Origin: Cytophaga sp. FL35
Lineage (GTDB): Bacteria > Bacteroidota > Bacteroidia > Flavobacteriales > Flavobacteriaceae
Length of the DNA stretch: 64,000 nucleotides
Assembly (NCBI RefSeq): GCF_014349235.1
Contig: NZ_JACSOH010000001.1
Coordinates: 62,001-126,000 of the forward strand
Direction: 5' to 3'
Positions 26,698 to 35,761 of this stretch are shown piece after piece; the stretch's first letter is position 1; each line of letters begins with the position of its first letter. The translations under genes and the position numbers were made by a program. The notes under the pieces were generated by a model. The model ran no database searches. It was not told the DNA's origin and worked only from the letters and a program-made list of their open reading frames with translations.

Positions 26698-29600
26698 TTA
26701 AAATTCAAGATTAAGACCTAACGAATAATTCTGCGTCAAAGGGGTTGTTAATCCAGTAAACCCATAGATATTGCTTCCTGCACTAAATTGATTACTCTCC
26801 GGATCAAAGCCATCAAAAGGTGTCCATAATATTATGTTGTTCGCATTTAGATTTACCGAAAGCTTCGATACACCCAAATTGTCCAATATTTTATTTGGTA
26901 AATTGTAACTGAGAGCTATAGTTCTCAATTTCACCCATGAACCGTCTTGTAGCAATATTTCCGACGCTGCATTATAAACAGATGCGCTTCTGTAAAAATT
27001 ATCTGCCGTTATAATAGTCTCGGTGGTATTGGGAACAAAACCTCCGCTACCATCGGACATAACTCCATCTAAAACCTTTGGCATATCTCGGAATTCGGTA
27101 ATGGCCAGATTTCCATTTCGGATATTATTACGTAAGCCTCTATCATACAAATCTCCTCCAGCTTTATACTCAACCAAAAAATTAAGTCCTAAATTTTTAT
27201 AGGTAAAGTAATTTGACATGGAAAGTACGTAATCAGGAAAAGCGTTTCCTACTTTTACCTTGGCATTATCTCCCTCAAAATAATAACCTTCGTTTTCCGA
27301 GCCTGTAACTACCCAATTTCCTCCGTCATCAACAAAACGTTCTCCGTTTGGCGCGGTTTGAAAAACCCATCCATATAAAGTACCTAGGGCATCTCCAACC
27401 TTAGCTTTTCCTGTTATCCAATCATCAAAGAAGATAATTTCATCAAGGTCTTCAGGTATTGCCGTAACTTCCCCTCCTGTTGTTGAAAAGTTAACAATTG
27501 ACTCCCATTTAAATTTATCTTGATCTACAATTTTTGCACTCAACAATAATTCGTGACCCCAAGTTTCATAATCCCCAGCATTTCTTATGATGCTTGAAAG
27601 CCCAGAAGAATAGGCGGAACCTACAGGGAAAATTTGGTCGGATACCTTGGTGTTATAATAAGAATAATCTAATCTGATCCTATTGTTCCAAAAACGTACA
27701 TCAGCTCCAACCTCCGTAGTATTATTTCTTTCCGGAATTAAATCGGGGTCTCCAAATTGGGTACTGGCTCTATATCCTCCAGCACCTCCAAACGGAAAGT
27801 CATTATCTTTAATAAAGTATTGACCTATCTGTCCAAAATTGGGTCCTTTACCTACCTGAGCCCAAGAGCCTCTCAATTTTCCAAAAGTTAGGACGTTCCC
27901 ATTAGGATCAATTAAATCGTTGAATAAATAAGACATACTGACTGATGGATAAAAGAAAGATCTATTCTGTGGGGGCATTACGGAAATCCAGTCATTTCTA
28001 CCGGTTACCGATAAAAACAACTTATCCTTGTACTCAAATCTTAAATCCCCAAAGACTCCCACATTTCTCAACTGAGTAACCGTTTTATCTCCAAAAAGAT
28101 TGGTTGTATTGCTAATTTCCTTAATGTCTGGAATGTTAAAGCCTTCTCCACGAATAAAGCTATAGTCAGTTTTAGTATCCGAAACTTGATGACCTGCTGT
28201 CAACGTGGTTGTAAAATCATCTGAAAAATCTTTAGTAAATGTGGCCAGAAGATTTGATTCCAAGCCAAAAAAGTTAATATTTTCATTAACCAAAAAGCCT
28301 CCAACCTGGGATCCGGCATCAACATCTGGCGGAACAAACCTGTTTCTCAAATCAGAATAGTTATCTACTTGAATAGCATAGGATATGTTTGCCCAGTCGG
28401 CAGGCTTCCAATTTAAAGTAACATTTCCAACCCAGCGATTAACATCGTCCTCAAGATTACTCATTTCAGCTAAATATCTGGGATTGTCAATAATACCATC
28501 AGAATAATTCTTTTCACTACCATCTGGCAATAAATAATCATTAATATCAAAAGTAGCCGCCCAATAAGAAAGAGAACTATATATAGACTTATCACCTCCC
28601 GTACCTCTAGAACCACCGGAGTTGGTGTAAGCAATAGATGAATTGATATTGAATTTATCGTTCACCTTATACCCCCCTTTAAATCTAAAATTGGTCTTAT
28701 CGTATGAAGTATTAGGTTCAATTCCTTGGTCGCTGCTACGCCCAGCAGAAAAGTAATAATCTAACTTTTCAGTAGCCCCACTAAGGTTGAAGTTAACTTG
28801 GGTGTTGATCCCTGTTCTAAAAAAATCATGAGGGTCATAAAAACGATCATTACTGAGATCTATAACCGTTCCATCCTCTAAAGTAAAGGAATCGTCCGTA
28901 TATGGAACACCCCAAGCATAAAATGAGAACCCTGCATAATAATTATAGCCATTAGGCTGAGTAGGATCTTCAACAGCAGGAATTTTAGTAGTTCTATTAC
29001 CTTCTCGATAGGTTGTTTGCAAGGTGGGGGTTTTCTTAACCTCTCTTACCGTAGTTGAGGCGGTGACTCCCACCCTAACCTTACCTTGCTTACCTTTCTT
29101 AGTTGTAATGACAATTGCCCCATTGGAAGCTCTAATCCCATATAAGGAAGTTGCTGCTGCTCCTTTCAACACATTAAAGCTTGCTATGTCCTCGGGATTT
29201 AAATCTCCGGCCCTGTTTGAAAAGGCAAACTGTTCTGAACTGCCCGTAGCATTTGACCCAGCACTTGGCAAAACATTACCTGTAAAAGTATCATTGTTTA
29301 GGGCTATACCATCCACGATGATCAATGGCTGGTTATCCCTGCCTGGATTTACTGAAGTTACCCCTCTTATCAAGATATCCACTCCGCCACCTGCTGATCC
29401 AGAGGTCCTATTAATTTGTACCCCGGCCACACGCCCTTGCAGCGATTCAAGAGGATTTACCTGCCCAGCCAAGTTTAATTCTTCCGCATCCACTTTTTGA
29501 ACAGCGTATCCTAAACTCTTCGTCTCCTTTTCTAGACCAAAAGCCGTAACGACGACCTCATCCAATTGCTCGGAATCCTCTTCCAATACAATATTAATGA

Positions 29601-29853
29601 CCGATTGATTACTTACAGTAACTGTTTTGGCTTTCATACCAATATAGGTAAACTGTAAAATATCACCACTACTTGCACTAATGGAGTACTCCCCATCAAA
29701 ATTAGTGGTTGCTCCCCTACGCGTTCCAGATACTATAATGGTAACTCCTGGCAAGGGTTCTCCATTAGTATCCGATACGGTTCCAGAAATCATTTGCCCC
29801 CATGAAGCCTGAATGCACATGATGGCAAAAATGGCAATGAAAATGTTTCTCAT
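26698..29853 (-). CDS. SusC/RagA-type TonB-linked outer-membrane transporter
   Basis: 1051 residues. Signal peptide, then a carboxypeptidase-regulatory-like beta domain (ISGTVSDTNGEPLPGVTIIV), a TonB-box-like VVVTAFG, and the plug domain with LQGRVAGVQINRTSG, ILIRGVTSVNPG and LIIVDGIALNN. The remaining ~800 residues are a 22-strand barrel ending in Phe (SLGLNLEF). No N-terminal STN domain, so it is not a FecA-type signal transducer, and no sigma/anti-sigma pair lies nearby. It forms the SusCD complex with the gene immediately downstream. Confidence 0.95.
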   Translation of the reverse strand: MRNIFIAIFAIMCIQASWGQMISGTVSDTNGEPLPGVTIIVSGTRRGATTNFDGEYSISASSGDILQFTYIGMKAKTVTVSNQSVINIVLEEDSEQLDEVVVTAFGLEKETKSLGYAVQKVDAEELNLAGQVNPLESLQGRVAGVQINRTSGSAGGGVDILIRGVTSVNPGRDNQPLIIVDGIALNNDTFTGNVLPSAGSNATGSSEQFAFSNRAGDLNPEDIASFNVLKGAAATSLYGIRASNGAIVITTKKGKQGKVRVGVTASTTVREVKKTPTLQTTYREGNRTTKIPAVEDPTQPNGYNYYAGFSFYAWGVPYTDDSFTLEDGTVIDLSNDRFYDPHDFFRTGINTQVNFNLSGATEKLDYYFSAGRSSDQGIEPNTSYDKTNFRFKGGYKVNDKFNINSSIAYTNSGGSRGTGGDKSIYSSLSYWAATFDINDYLLPDGSEKNYSDGIIDNPRYLAEMSNLEDDVNRWVGNVTLNWKPADWANISYAIQVDNYSDLRNRFVPPDVDAGSQVGGFLVNENINFFGLESNLLATFTKDFSDDFTTTLTAGHQVSDTKTDYSFIRGEGFNIPDIKEISNTTNLFGDKTVTQLRNVGVFGDLRFEYKDKLFLSVTGRNDWISVMPPQNRSFFYPSVSMSYLFNDLIDPNGNVLTFGKLRGSWAQVGKGPNFGQIGQYFIKDNDFPFGGAGGYRASTQFGDPDLIPERNNTTEVGADVRFWNNRIRLDYSYYNTKVSDQIFPVGSAYSSGLSSIIRNAGDYETWGHELLLSAKIVDQDKFKWESIVNFSTTGGEVTAIPEDLDEIIFFDDWITGKAKVGDALGTLYGWVFQTAPNGERFVDDGGNWVVTGSENEGYYFEGDNAKVKVGNAFPDYVLSMSNYFTYKNLGLNFLVEYKAGGDLYDRGLRNNIRNGNLAITEFRDMPKVLDGVMSDGSGGFVPNTTETIITADNFYRSASVYNAASEILLQDGSWVKLRTIALSYNLPNKILDNLGVSKLSVNLNANNIILWTPFDGFDPESNQFSAGSNIYGFTGLTTPLTQNYSLGLNLEF

Positions 29854-29900
29854 ATAACTTTTAGTTAATTAGTTTAAATTAAATATAACAAAACGTTAAT

Positions 29901-29933
29901 GAAACCTATCATTTTTAAGAATAATTAGCAAAA
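29901..29933 (-). promoter_or_regulatory. Candidate promoter of the susC/susD operon
   Basis: On the minus strand TTTTG (29929-29933) and TAGGTTTC (29901-29908), 20 bases apart, fit the Bacteroidota pattern with one mismatch at the last base. The susC start lies 48 bases further on. Confidence 0.42.
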
Positions 29934-30125
29934 CATAAATTTTAAATAGCGATTATTATTTTAATCACGATTTTTTGCCTTTAGGTTGTATTCCTAATAA
30001 AACCAAATACCTAAACACCCTATTATTGATTTACAACAAAAAAGCCTATTCCGTTAATAAATTGAAAAAAATATTGTAACTTAATAATGATTAAATGAAT
30101 ATCAATCCTTTAAAAACACTAGATT

Positions 30126-30572
30126 ATGAAAAAACTATTCGGATTGGTTTTCTTGATGTTATTTTTGGTCTCGGCCACGTTATATACATCTTCAAAACCT
30201 CAAACGGCCCCTACGTTAGAGGGCACTTGGGAACTTATAAACCGTTACAATTGGGAAGACGGTAGCGTTTTAGATACCATTCATAATACCAATGGTTACC
30301 AACAAGTAAAAATTTACAGTAAAGGTAAAGTTATGTGGACACGCTATTCACCGGATGACCCTAACGAATGGTTTGGTTATGGTTCCTACAAAACTTCTGC
30401 CAACAGCTTGGAAGAGCGCTTGGAATATGGTTCAAAAGTAATGATGAGTATCCAGGACACGATAGACTCCTTTAAATTTGAACTCGTGTTGGATGATGAT
30501 ACCTATAGCCAAATATCACTTGATCAAGATGGCAATAGAATATTCTCAGAAAACTATAAACGAATTGATTAG
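30126..30572 (+). CDS. Exported lipocalin-like small protein, function unknown
   Basis: 148 residues with an N-terminal signal peptide (MKKLFGLVFLMLFLVSATLY). The mature part starts with LEGTWELINRYNWEDG and continues with alternating beta strands (YQQVKIYSKGKVMWTRYS, YGSYKTSANSLEERLEYGS), as in small lipocalin-like proteins of Bacteroidota such as the DUF4488 group. No catalytic motif. Likely periplasmic binding protein. Between divergent susC and convergent trxB, terminated by the hairpin at 30602-30625. Confidence 0.75.
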   Translation: MKKLFGLVFLMLFLVSATLYTSSKPQTAPTLEGTWELINRYNWEDGSVLDTIHNTNGYQQVKIYSKGKVMWTRYSPDDPNEWFGYGSYKTSANSLEERLEYGSKVMMSIQDTIDSFKFELVLDDDTYSQISLDQDGNRIFSENYKRID

Positions 30573-30601
30573 GGCAATAACCCAAATGAACCAAAAATAG
30601 A

Positions 30602-30625
30602 AAATCCGGCTGTAGGGCCGGATTT
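30602..30625. terminator. Bidirectional terminator between the lipocalin-like gene and trxB
   Basis: 9-bp stem AAATCCGGC / GCCGGATTT (30602-30610, 30617-30625) with a 6-base loop and A/T edges, between convergent stops. Confidence 0.8.
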
Positions 30626-30648
30626 CTTATTCTATATCTGTTTCAAAT

Positions 30649-31617
30649 TTAAGAAACCACTTCCTTCTCGGTTTCTACCGTAGCCAGATATCTTTCGGCA
30701 TCCAAGGCAGCCATACATCCGGTACCGGCTGCAGTTACGGCTTGCCTGTATTCCTTATCCTGTGCATCACCACTGGCAAAAACACCAGGTCTATTCGTCT
30801 TGGTAGATTTTCCCTTGGTAATGATATAGCCAGTTTCATCCATATCTAACTGCCCTTTGAAAATATCGGTATTTGGTTTGTGACCAATAGCTATAAAGAG
30901 GCCTGTGATAGAAATATCCTCTTTTTCACCAGTTTGGTTATTTACAACACGTAAGCCTTCTACTACCTGGTCTCCCAAAACCTCATCAACCTCAGTGTTA
31001 TATTTGATTTCTATATTTTCCAAGCTATTTACCCTATGCTGCATTGCTTTTGAAGCTCTCATATAATCCTTTCTCACCAACATGGTAACTTTATTACAGA
31101 TATTAGCTAAATAGGAAGCTTCTTCAGCCGCGGTATCTCCAGCACCCACTATGGCCACATCCTGTCCTTTGTAAAAGAACCCATCACAAACGGCGCAGGC
31201 GGATACCCCACCACCTCTTAAACGTTGTTCACTAGGAATATTAAGGTATTTGGCAGATGCCCCGGTTGAAATAATAACCGTTTCAGCCTCAATTTCCTTG
31301 CTATTGTCTATGGTCAATTTGTGTATACCTCCTATATCATCACTTAACTCCACTCCCGTCACGAGACCTATACGTACATCAGTACCAAACCTTTCTGCTT
31401 GCTGTTGCAGCTGAACCATCATTGTTGGCCCATCAATCCCTTCCGGATATCCTGGAAAGTTATCGACCTCCGTAGTGGTAGTCAACTGCCCACCAGGTTC
31501 CATACCTGTGTAAAGAACTGGTTTCAAATCTGCCCTAGATGCATAAATAGCCGCTGTGTATCCCGCAGGGCCCGAACCAACTATTAAAGTCTTTACTCTT
31601 TCTATCTTCTCAGCCAT
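30649..31617 (-). CDS. trxB: Thioredoxin-disulfide reductase
   Basis: I choose the ATG at 31617 (MAEKIERVKTLIVGSGPAGY), the usual start. 322 residues, the normal length. FAD motif GSGPAGYTAAIYASRADL, NADPH motif VAIVGAGDTAAEEASYLA, redox-active CAVC in SACAVCDGFFY, and C-terminal GVFASGDAQDKEYRQ. It passes electrons from NADPH to thioredoxin in the cytosol. A good promoter lies upstream at 31647-31680. Confidence 0.96.
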   Translation of the reverse strand: MAEKIERVKTLIVGSGPAGYTAAIYASRADLKPVLYTGMEPGGQLTTTTEVDNFPGYPEGIDGPTMMVQLQQQAERFGTDVRIGLVTGVELSDDIGGIHKLTIDNSKEIEAETVIISTGASAKYLNIPSEQRLRGGGVSACAVCDGFFYKGQDVAIVGAGDTAAEEASYLANICNKVTMLVRKDYMRASKAMQHRVNSLENIEIKYNTEVDEVLGDQVVEGLRVVNNQTGEKEDISITGLFIAIGHKPNTDIFKGQLDMDETGYIITKGKSTKTNRPGVFASGDAQDKEYRQAVTAAGTGCMAALDAERYLATVETEKEVVS

Positions 31618-31646
31618 AATCAAAAGCTCATTTTTAGATTAAAAAA

Positions 31647-31680
31647 CAAATGTAACTTTTTTGAAAAAACATTCCCCAAA
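31647..31680 (-). promoter_or_regulatory. Promoter of trxB
   Basis: On the minus strand TTTG (31677-31680) and TACATTTG (31647-31654), 22 bases apart; the -7 element matches TAnnTTTG exactly. The start codon is 29 bases downstream. Confidence 0.52.
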
Positions 31681-31849
31681 AGTTATTAAAAGTTATAGCA
31701 ATAGGTCGATATTTATTTTCAATACTTACAGATATGCAGTGCTCATTAACTGCCAAGAAATTTTGAATTTCAATTTCATAAAATTTTGTTAAAATAAAAC
31801 CCCTGTATTTCAATTTCGTAGGTACTAGAAAGACCTAAACACCGAAAGA

Positions 31850-32539
31850 ATGGAAAAACTAAAAATAGCCGTAATAGACGCTTCGGAAACGCATAGAAAC
31901 CAACTAGAGAATTTAATTAAAAATAACAGTAGTTTAGAGCTAATAGGAAGTTACCGAAACGCCATACAAGCAAAGGGTGAACATGTAAACCAGTTGGCTG
32001 ATTTAATATTCTTGGATGTAGAGATGCCTTTGATCAATGGGTTTGATCTACTGGATTTTTATAAGGATACACCCGAAATTATACTTATAAGCGATAAAGC
32101 TGAATATGCCGTGAAAGCATTTGAGTACAACGTTACGGACTATCTTCTTAAACCTTTAAACAAGGAACGCTTTACCAGAGCGATTACCAGAGTAAAAAAT
32201 AACTTAAAGCTTAAAGCAGATTCTCAAAACAATGCACATCTTTTTGTTAAAAGTAATTTTAGAAAGGTGAAAATTAATTTTAGTGATATTAAGTGGATAG
32301 AAGCCTTGGGAGACTATATTAAGCTAGTTACCAAAACTAGCAATCACGTGGTTTTAAGTTCTATGAAGGCTTTTGAAAAACAGCTGCCTACGGAACAGTT
32401 CATTCGAATACATAAATCCTATATTATAAATGTAGACCGCGTGGAAAATCTGAACCATGCTATCGTAGAGGTAGACGGCAAACAAATGCCTATTAGTAGA
32501 AAAAGAAGGCCATCATTAATGAATGCTCTTGGAATTTGA
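31850..32539 (+). CDS. LytTR family response regulator
   Basis: 229 residues: receiver domain (about 1-120) with phosphoacceptor Asp56 in LIFLDVEMPLINGF and the conserved Lys in YLLKPLNKERF, then a LytTR DNA-binding domain (130-229) with KVKINFSDIKWIEALGDYIK and IRIHKSYIINVDRV. One residue of the acidic pocket differs: VIDASE has Ala where most receivers have Asp or Glu, which may weaken phosphorylation. No kinase gene is adjacent. A paralogue follows 206 bases downstream. Confidence 0.92.
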   Translation: MEKLKIAVIDASETHRNQLENLIKNNSSLELIGSYRNAIQAKGEHVNQLADLIFLDVEMPLINGFDLLDFYKDTPEIILISDKAEYAVKAFEYNVTDYLLKPLNKERFTRAITRVKNNLKLKADSQNNAHLFVKSNFRKVKINFSDIKWIEALGDYIKLVTKTSNHVVLSSMKAFEKQLPTEQFIRIHKSYIINVDRVENLNHAIVEVDGKQMPISRKRRPSLMNALGI

Positions 32540-32643
32540 CCCAAAAAAACTGTGGTTGAAGACCAAATTGAAAAGACCAATAAAACCATTTCCCTTTTCC
32601 AAAGCTGACTTAAGACAATATCTAAAAGATATACTTAAAGTCT

Positions 32644-32651
32644 TATATTTG
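32644..32651 (+). promoter_or_regulatory. Candidate -7 box of the second LytTR gene
   Basis: TATATTTG, an exact TAnnTTTG match, in the 206-base gap between the two LytTR genes, giving a leader of about 85 bases. No TTG at the usual -33 spacing, so the second gene may be transcribed on its own but this is not certain. Confidence 0.42.
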
Positions 32652-32745
32652 TACTACAAGGCGAGCGATAGGGGGGAAACTCGTTACTTCAGTCAACTTA
32701 TCAGTGTACTCAGGTATTATTTCCATCTATCCATGAATTTACATT

Positions 32746-33450
32746 ATGAGTATCCAAACCTTAAAATGTGCAGTCATTGACGATTCCAAAATGCAAAGGA
32801 CTGCCGTAAACAAACTGATAAACAACCACAAGAACTTAGTTTTGGTTTCAGAATATGAAAACGGAATTAAAGCTCAGAAAGGACTTCCCAATGATGATAT
32901 CGACCTTATTTTTCTAGATATCGAAATGCCCGTAATCAACGGATTTCAGTTTATAGAAACATTAGGAAACAGGCCTCAAATCATTCTCATTACCTCAAAA
33001 CCTGAGTATGCCATGCAAGCTTTTGATTATGATGTCACAGATTATTTGATGAAGCCCATCAATTCAGAACGTTTTAATACTTCAGTTCAAAAAGCATTGT
33101 TCCGTACCATTGGCGTTAATAGTGATGAGGAAAAACACATCTATGTTAACAGTAAGCTTAAACGTATAAAAGTATTCCTTAAAGATATAAAATGGATAGA
33201 AGGCCTAGGTGATTATTTAAAGATTATTACCGATGATACCTCGCTTTTGGTTTTAAGTACCATGAAAAGCTTTTTGACACAATTGCCGGAGGATGAATTT
33301 ATGCGAATTCATAAATCCTACATTATTAACCTAAACAGGGTGGACAGATATAACAGCCAGCATGTAGAGGTTTGCGGAGAAAAGATTCCTTTAAGTAGGC
33401 ATAAAAAGACTGAACTGGAAGAGGCGTTATTAAACGCCTCTATAAATTAA
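32746..33450 (+). CDS. LytTR family response regulator (paralogue)
   Basis: 234 residues with the same layout as the preceding gene and clear similarity along its length. Receiver: VIDDSK acidic pocket intact, Asp58 in LIFLDIEMPVINGF, YLMKPINSERF. LytTR domain: KRIKVFLKDIKWIEGLGDYL and MRIHKSYIINLNRV. A tandem duplication is likely. The stop codon overlaps the stop of the convergent galK gene within a TTAA palindrome. Confidence 0.93.
   Translation: MSIQTLKCAVIDDSKMQRTAVNKLINNHKNLVLVSEYENGIKAQKGLPNDDIDLIFLDIEMPVINGFQFIETLGNRPQIILITSKPEYAMQAFDYDVTDYLMKPINSERFNTSVQKALFRTIGVNSDEEKHIYVNSKLKRIKVFLKDIKWIEGLGDYLKIITDDTSLLVLSTMKSFLTQLPEDEFMRIHKSYIINLNRVDRYNSQHVEVCGEKIPLSRHKKTELEEALLNASIN
33421..33440 (+). 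terminator. Possible terminator inside the 3' end of the LytTR gene
   Basis: 8-bp stem GAGGCGTT / AACGCCTC (33421-33428, 33433-33440), ATTA loop, in the last codons of the LytTR gene, followed by A/T-rich sequence. It may end transcripts from either side of the overlapping stops. The T-run is poor. Confidence 0.4.
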
Positions 33451-34583
33451 ACGAGTTCCTTGGCCGAAGTTCCTCCCGTAGGTTTCACTTCAAAAGGTTC
33501 CAGTTCTATATCAAATTTGCTTTTGTAGGCCGCAAACGCTTCCTTAATAAAAGCTTCAACTCCATTTTGGTGTACGATATTCAACGTACAGCCCCCAAAA
33601 CCACCACCGGTCTGTCGTGCACCAAGTACGGTATCATATTTTTTTGAAAACTCTACCAAAAAATCGGATTCAGGACAGCTTACTTCATAGAAGGAACTAA
33701 TACCTTCGTGAGCTTCATAGAGCAACTTCCCAACTCGTTCAAGTTCATTCTTTTTCAAGTGCTCGGTCATATCTAGCACTCGTTTGTTTTCAGCAATAAT
33801 AAAAGAACACCTTTTATAAATCACCTCCGGCAAATCCATCTTACAAGCATCCAAAATCTCCGGAGTAACATCACGTAGCGACCTTACTTTGGGATATTTC
33901 CTTTGAATAATTTCCACTCCTTCCTCGCACTCTTTTTTTCTGACATTATATTCGCTGGTAGCCAAATTATGCGAAACCTTGGTATTCAGAAGTATGATTT
34001 TATAGGGATACAGGTTAATGGGTATATAATTACTTTCCAAGGATTGACAATCCAATAGTATTACATGGCCTTCCTTGCTCATTACGGATGCAAATTGGTC
34101 CATGATTCCGCACTGCGTTCCCGCATAGGTATGTTCAGCTGTCTGGGAAAGCTGAACCATCTCCAATTTGGTAAGCCCTAAGTTGAAGAGCTCATTCAAA
34201 CCAAAGGCCAAACCACATTCCAAAGCTGCCGAAGAACTTAATCCGGAACCAGTAGGCAAATTACTCTCCAAGATACAATCAAACCCTTGGAGCCGGTTTG
34301 TACGCTTTTGAATTTCATTGACCACCCCAAGAATATAGTTTCTCCATTCAACTTCACTCCTGGCCACTTCCTTTAAATTGAACTCAAAACCAGTATCAAA
34401 GGTTTTGCTGTATACGCTGCAGGTGTCCGTAGTGCCATTTTTTTGAAAATTGAAGGTAATGTTCTTCTCTATGGCCGTGGGCAAGACATATCCCATATTA
34501 TAGTCCGTATGCTCACCGATCAAATTGATTCTCCCTGGGGAAACCACTTCCAGTTCTGATTTAAAACTATCTAAAAATTCCAT
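33447..34583 (-). CDS. galK: Galactokinase
   Basis: 378 residues of the GHMP kinase family. Galactokinase signature GRINLIGEHTDYNMGYVLP near residue 17, the ATP-binding LPTGSGLSSSAALE motif, and the third motif TGGGFGGCTLNIV close to the C-terminus. It phosphorylates galactose to galactose-1-phosphate, first step of the Leloir pathway. It is the last gene of a leftward operon with an oxidoreductase, a sulfatase and an FGE-type enzyme; gap to the upstream gene 13 bases. This ties the operon to galactose-containing glycans. Confidence 0.95.
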   Translation of the reverse strand: MEFLDSFKSELEVVSPGRINLIGEHTDYNMGYVLPTAIEKNITFNFQKNGTTDTCSVYSKTFDTGFEFNLKEVARSEVEWRNYILGVVNEIQKRTNRLQGFDCILESNLPTGSGLSSSAALECGLAFGLNELFNLGLTKLEMVQLSQTAEHTYAGTQCGIMDQFASVMSKEGHVILLDCQSLESNYIPINLYPYKIILLNTKVSHNLATSEYNVRKKECEEGVEIIQRKYPKVRSLRDVTPEILDACKMDLPEVIYKRCSFIIAENKRVLDMTEHLKKNELERVGKLLYEAHEGISSFYEVSCPESDFLVEFSKKYDTVLGARQTGGGFGGCTLNIVHQNGVEAFIKEAFAAYKSKFDIELEPFEVKPTGGTSAKELV

Positions 34584-34596
34584 TAAACTAATACTG

Positions 34597-35736
34597 TTAC
34601 TGATTCTTAATCATTTCCGCAGAGGCCACAGTCCTGAATCCCAAATGCTCCAAGGAAGAGTCCAAACTAGTTGCCATTCTTGAAGATATCCTATAACTGG
34701 CACAATAGGACGCATTACATAGAAAAGAACCGCCTTTCATTACCTTTTCCCTTGCATACGGGTCACGCTCATTATAAGCCGATGCTGCGCCCTGTGGATT
34801 TTTAGGCACTACTCCTTGATTTTTAATCTCTTGGTAGTAATTGGTATTATACCAATCCTGTGTCCATTCCCAGACATTACCAGCCATATCGTATAAACCA
34901 TTGTCATTGGGAGGGTACGATTTAACGGGAGCCCTATCTTCATAACCGTCTGCTTTAGTATTAATGACGGGAAATTCGCCTTCCCAAGTATTCGCCTGCT
35001 CATCTAATGACTTGTCTTCATCACCCCAAAAATAGGTGGTGTTCTTATGATTTCCCCTAGCGGCCAATTCCCATTCCGCTTCCGTAGGTAATCTTCTATT
35101 GGCCCATTCACAGTAAGCCAGTGCATCTTCATAAGCGATATGTACTACGGGATAATTGCCTTTTCCCTTTATGTCACTTTCCGGTCCATTGGGATGACGC
35201 CAATTAGCTCCTATGGTCCATTTCCACCATTGCGAAAAGTCATAGAGATTGGCTACTGTAGATTTGGCCTTTTTAAAAGTTAAGGAGCCCGGTTGCATAA
35301 TGGAATCATGTGGCCTTGGGGTACCTTCAGGAAGCTGTTTTTTCATTTCTTCCCAATCAATTTCCCTTTCGGCGACCGTAACATAGCCAGTTTCATCCAC
35401 AAACTTTTTAAAAGCATTATTGGTCACTTCTGTAGCATCTATGAAGAAACCGTCTACAGCAACTTTATGTGCCGGCTTTTCGTGGCCCATAGCCATTTGG
35501 TCCTGAGGAACCGCCCCTTGCTTAAAAACCTCCCCTGAAATCCAAACCATTCCAGGAGGAGTCTCAATGTCCTCTGGCCTTTTCTTAATTACAGAAGTAT
35601 CCACTTGCACCGGTTCAACGGCATTTCTCTCTGCTACGACCTTTTTTTCAGTTATTTTATTTTTGGGGTTATCCTTGCATTGAACAAAAAGTAAAACAAC
35701 CACGAACGCCGTTGCTAATCGAAACAAAACTTTCAT
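34597..35736 (-). CDS. Formylglycine-generating enzyme (SUMF1/FGE) lipoprotein
   Basis: 379 residues with a lipoprotein signal (VVLLFVQC). The FGE-sulfatase fold is clear: TPPGMVWISGEVFKQGA, FFIDATEVTNNAFKKFVDET, CEWANRRLPTEAEWELAARG and NVWEWTQDWY. Most telling is GGSFLCNASYCASYR with Cys340 and Cys345 in the C-x4-C arrangement of the copper-binding active site of true FGEs. These convert the Cys of the sulfatase C-x-P-x-R motif to formylglycine using oxygen. The gene lies 25 bases downstream of a Cys-type sulfatase gene that is its likely substrate. Confidence 0.9.
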   Translation of the reverse strand: MKVLFRLATAFVVVLLFVQCKDNPKNKITEKKVVAERNAVEPVQVDTSVIKKRPEDIETPPGMVWISGEVFKQGAVPQDQMAMGHEKPAHKVAVDGFFIDATEVTNNAFKKFVDETGYVTVAEREIDWEEMKKQLPEGTPRPHDSIMQPGSLTFKKAKSTVANLYDFSQWWKWTIGANWRHPNGPESDIKGKGNYPVVHIAYEDALAYCEWANRRLPTEAEWELAARGNHKNTTYFWGDEDKSLDEQANTWEGEFPVINTKADGYEDRAPVKSYPPNDNGLYDMAGNVWEWTQDWYNTNYYQEIKNQGVVPKNPQGAASAYNERDPYAREKVMKGGSFLCNASYCASYRISSRMATSLDSSLEHLGFRTVASAEMIKNQ

Positions 35737-35761
35737 ATTTAATCTTTATTGAGACGTAAAT

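Noticed and set aside
29024-29500. 158-residue open frame antisense to susC
   Set aside because: Fully inside the conserved plug region of susC on the other strand; no independent support.
32523-32780. 85-residue open frame between the two LytTR genes
   Set aside because: It overlaps the end of one and the start of the other LytTR gene in another frame, has no recognisable domain, and its composition looks like translated control sequence. A TAnnTTTG element lies inside it.
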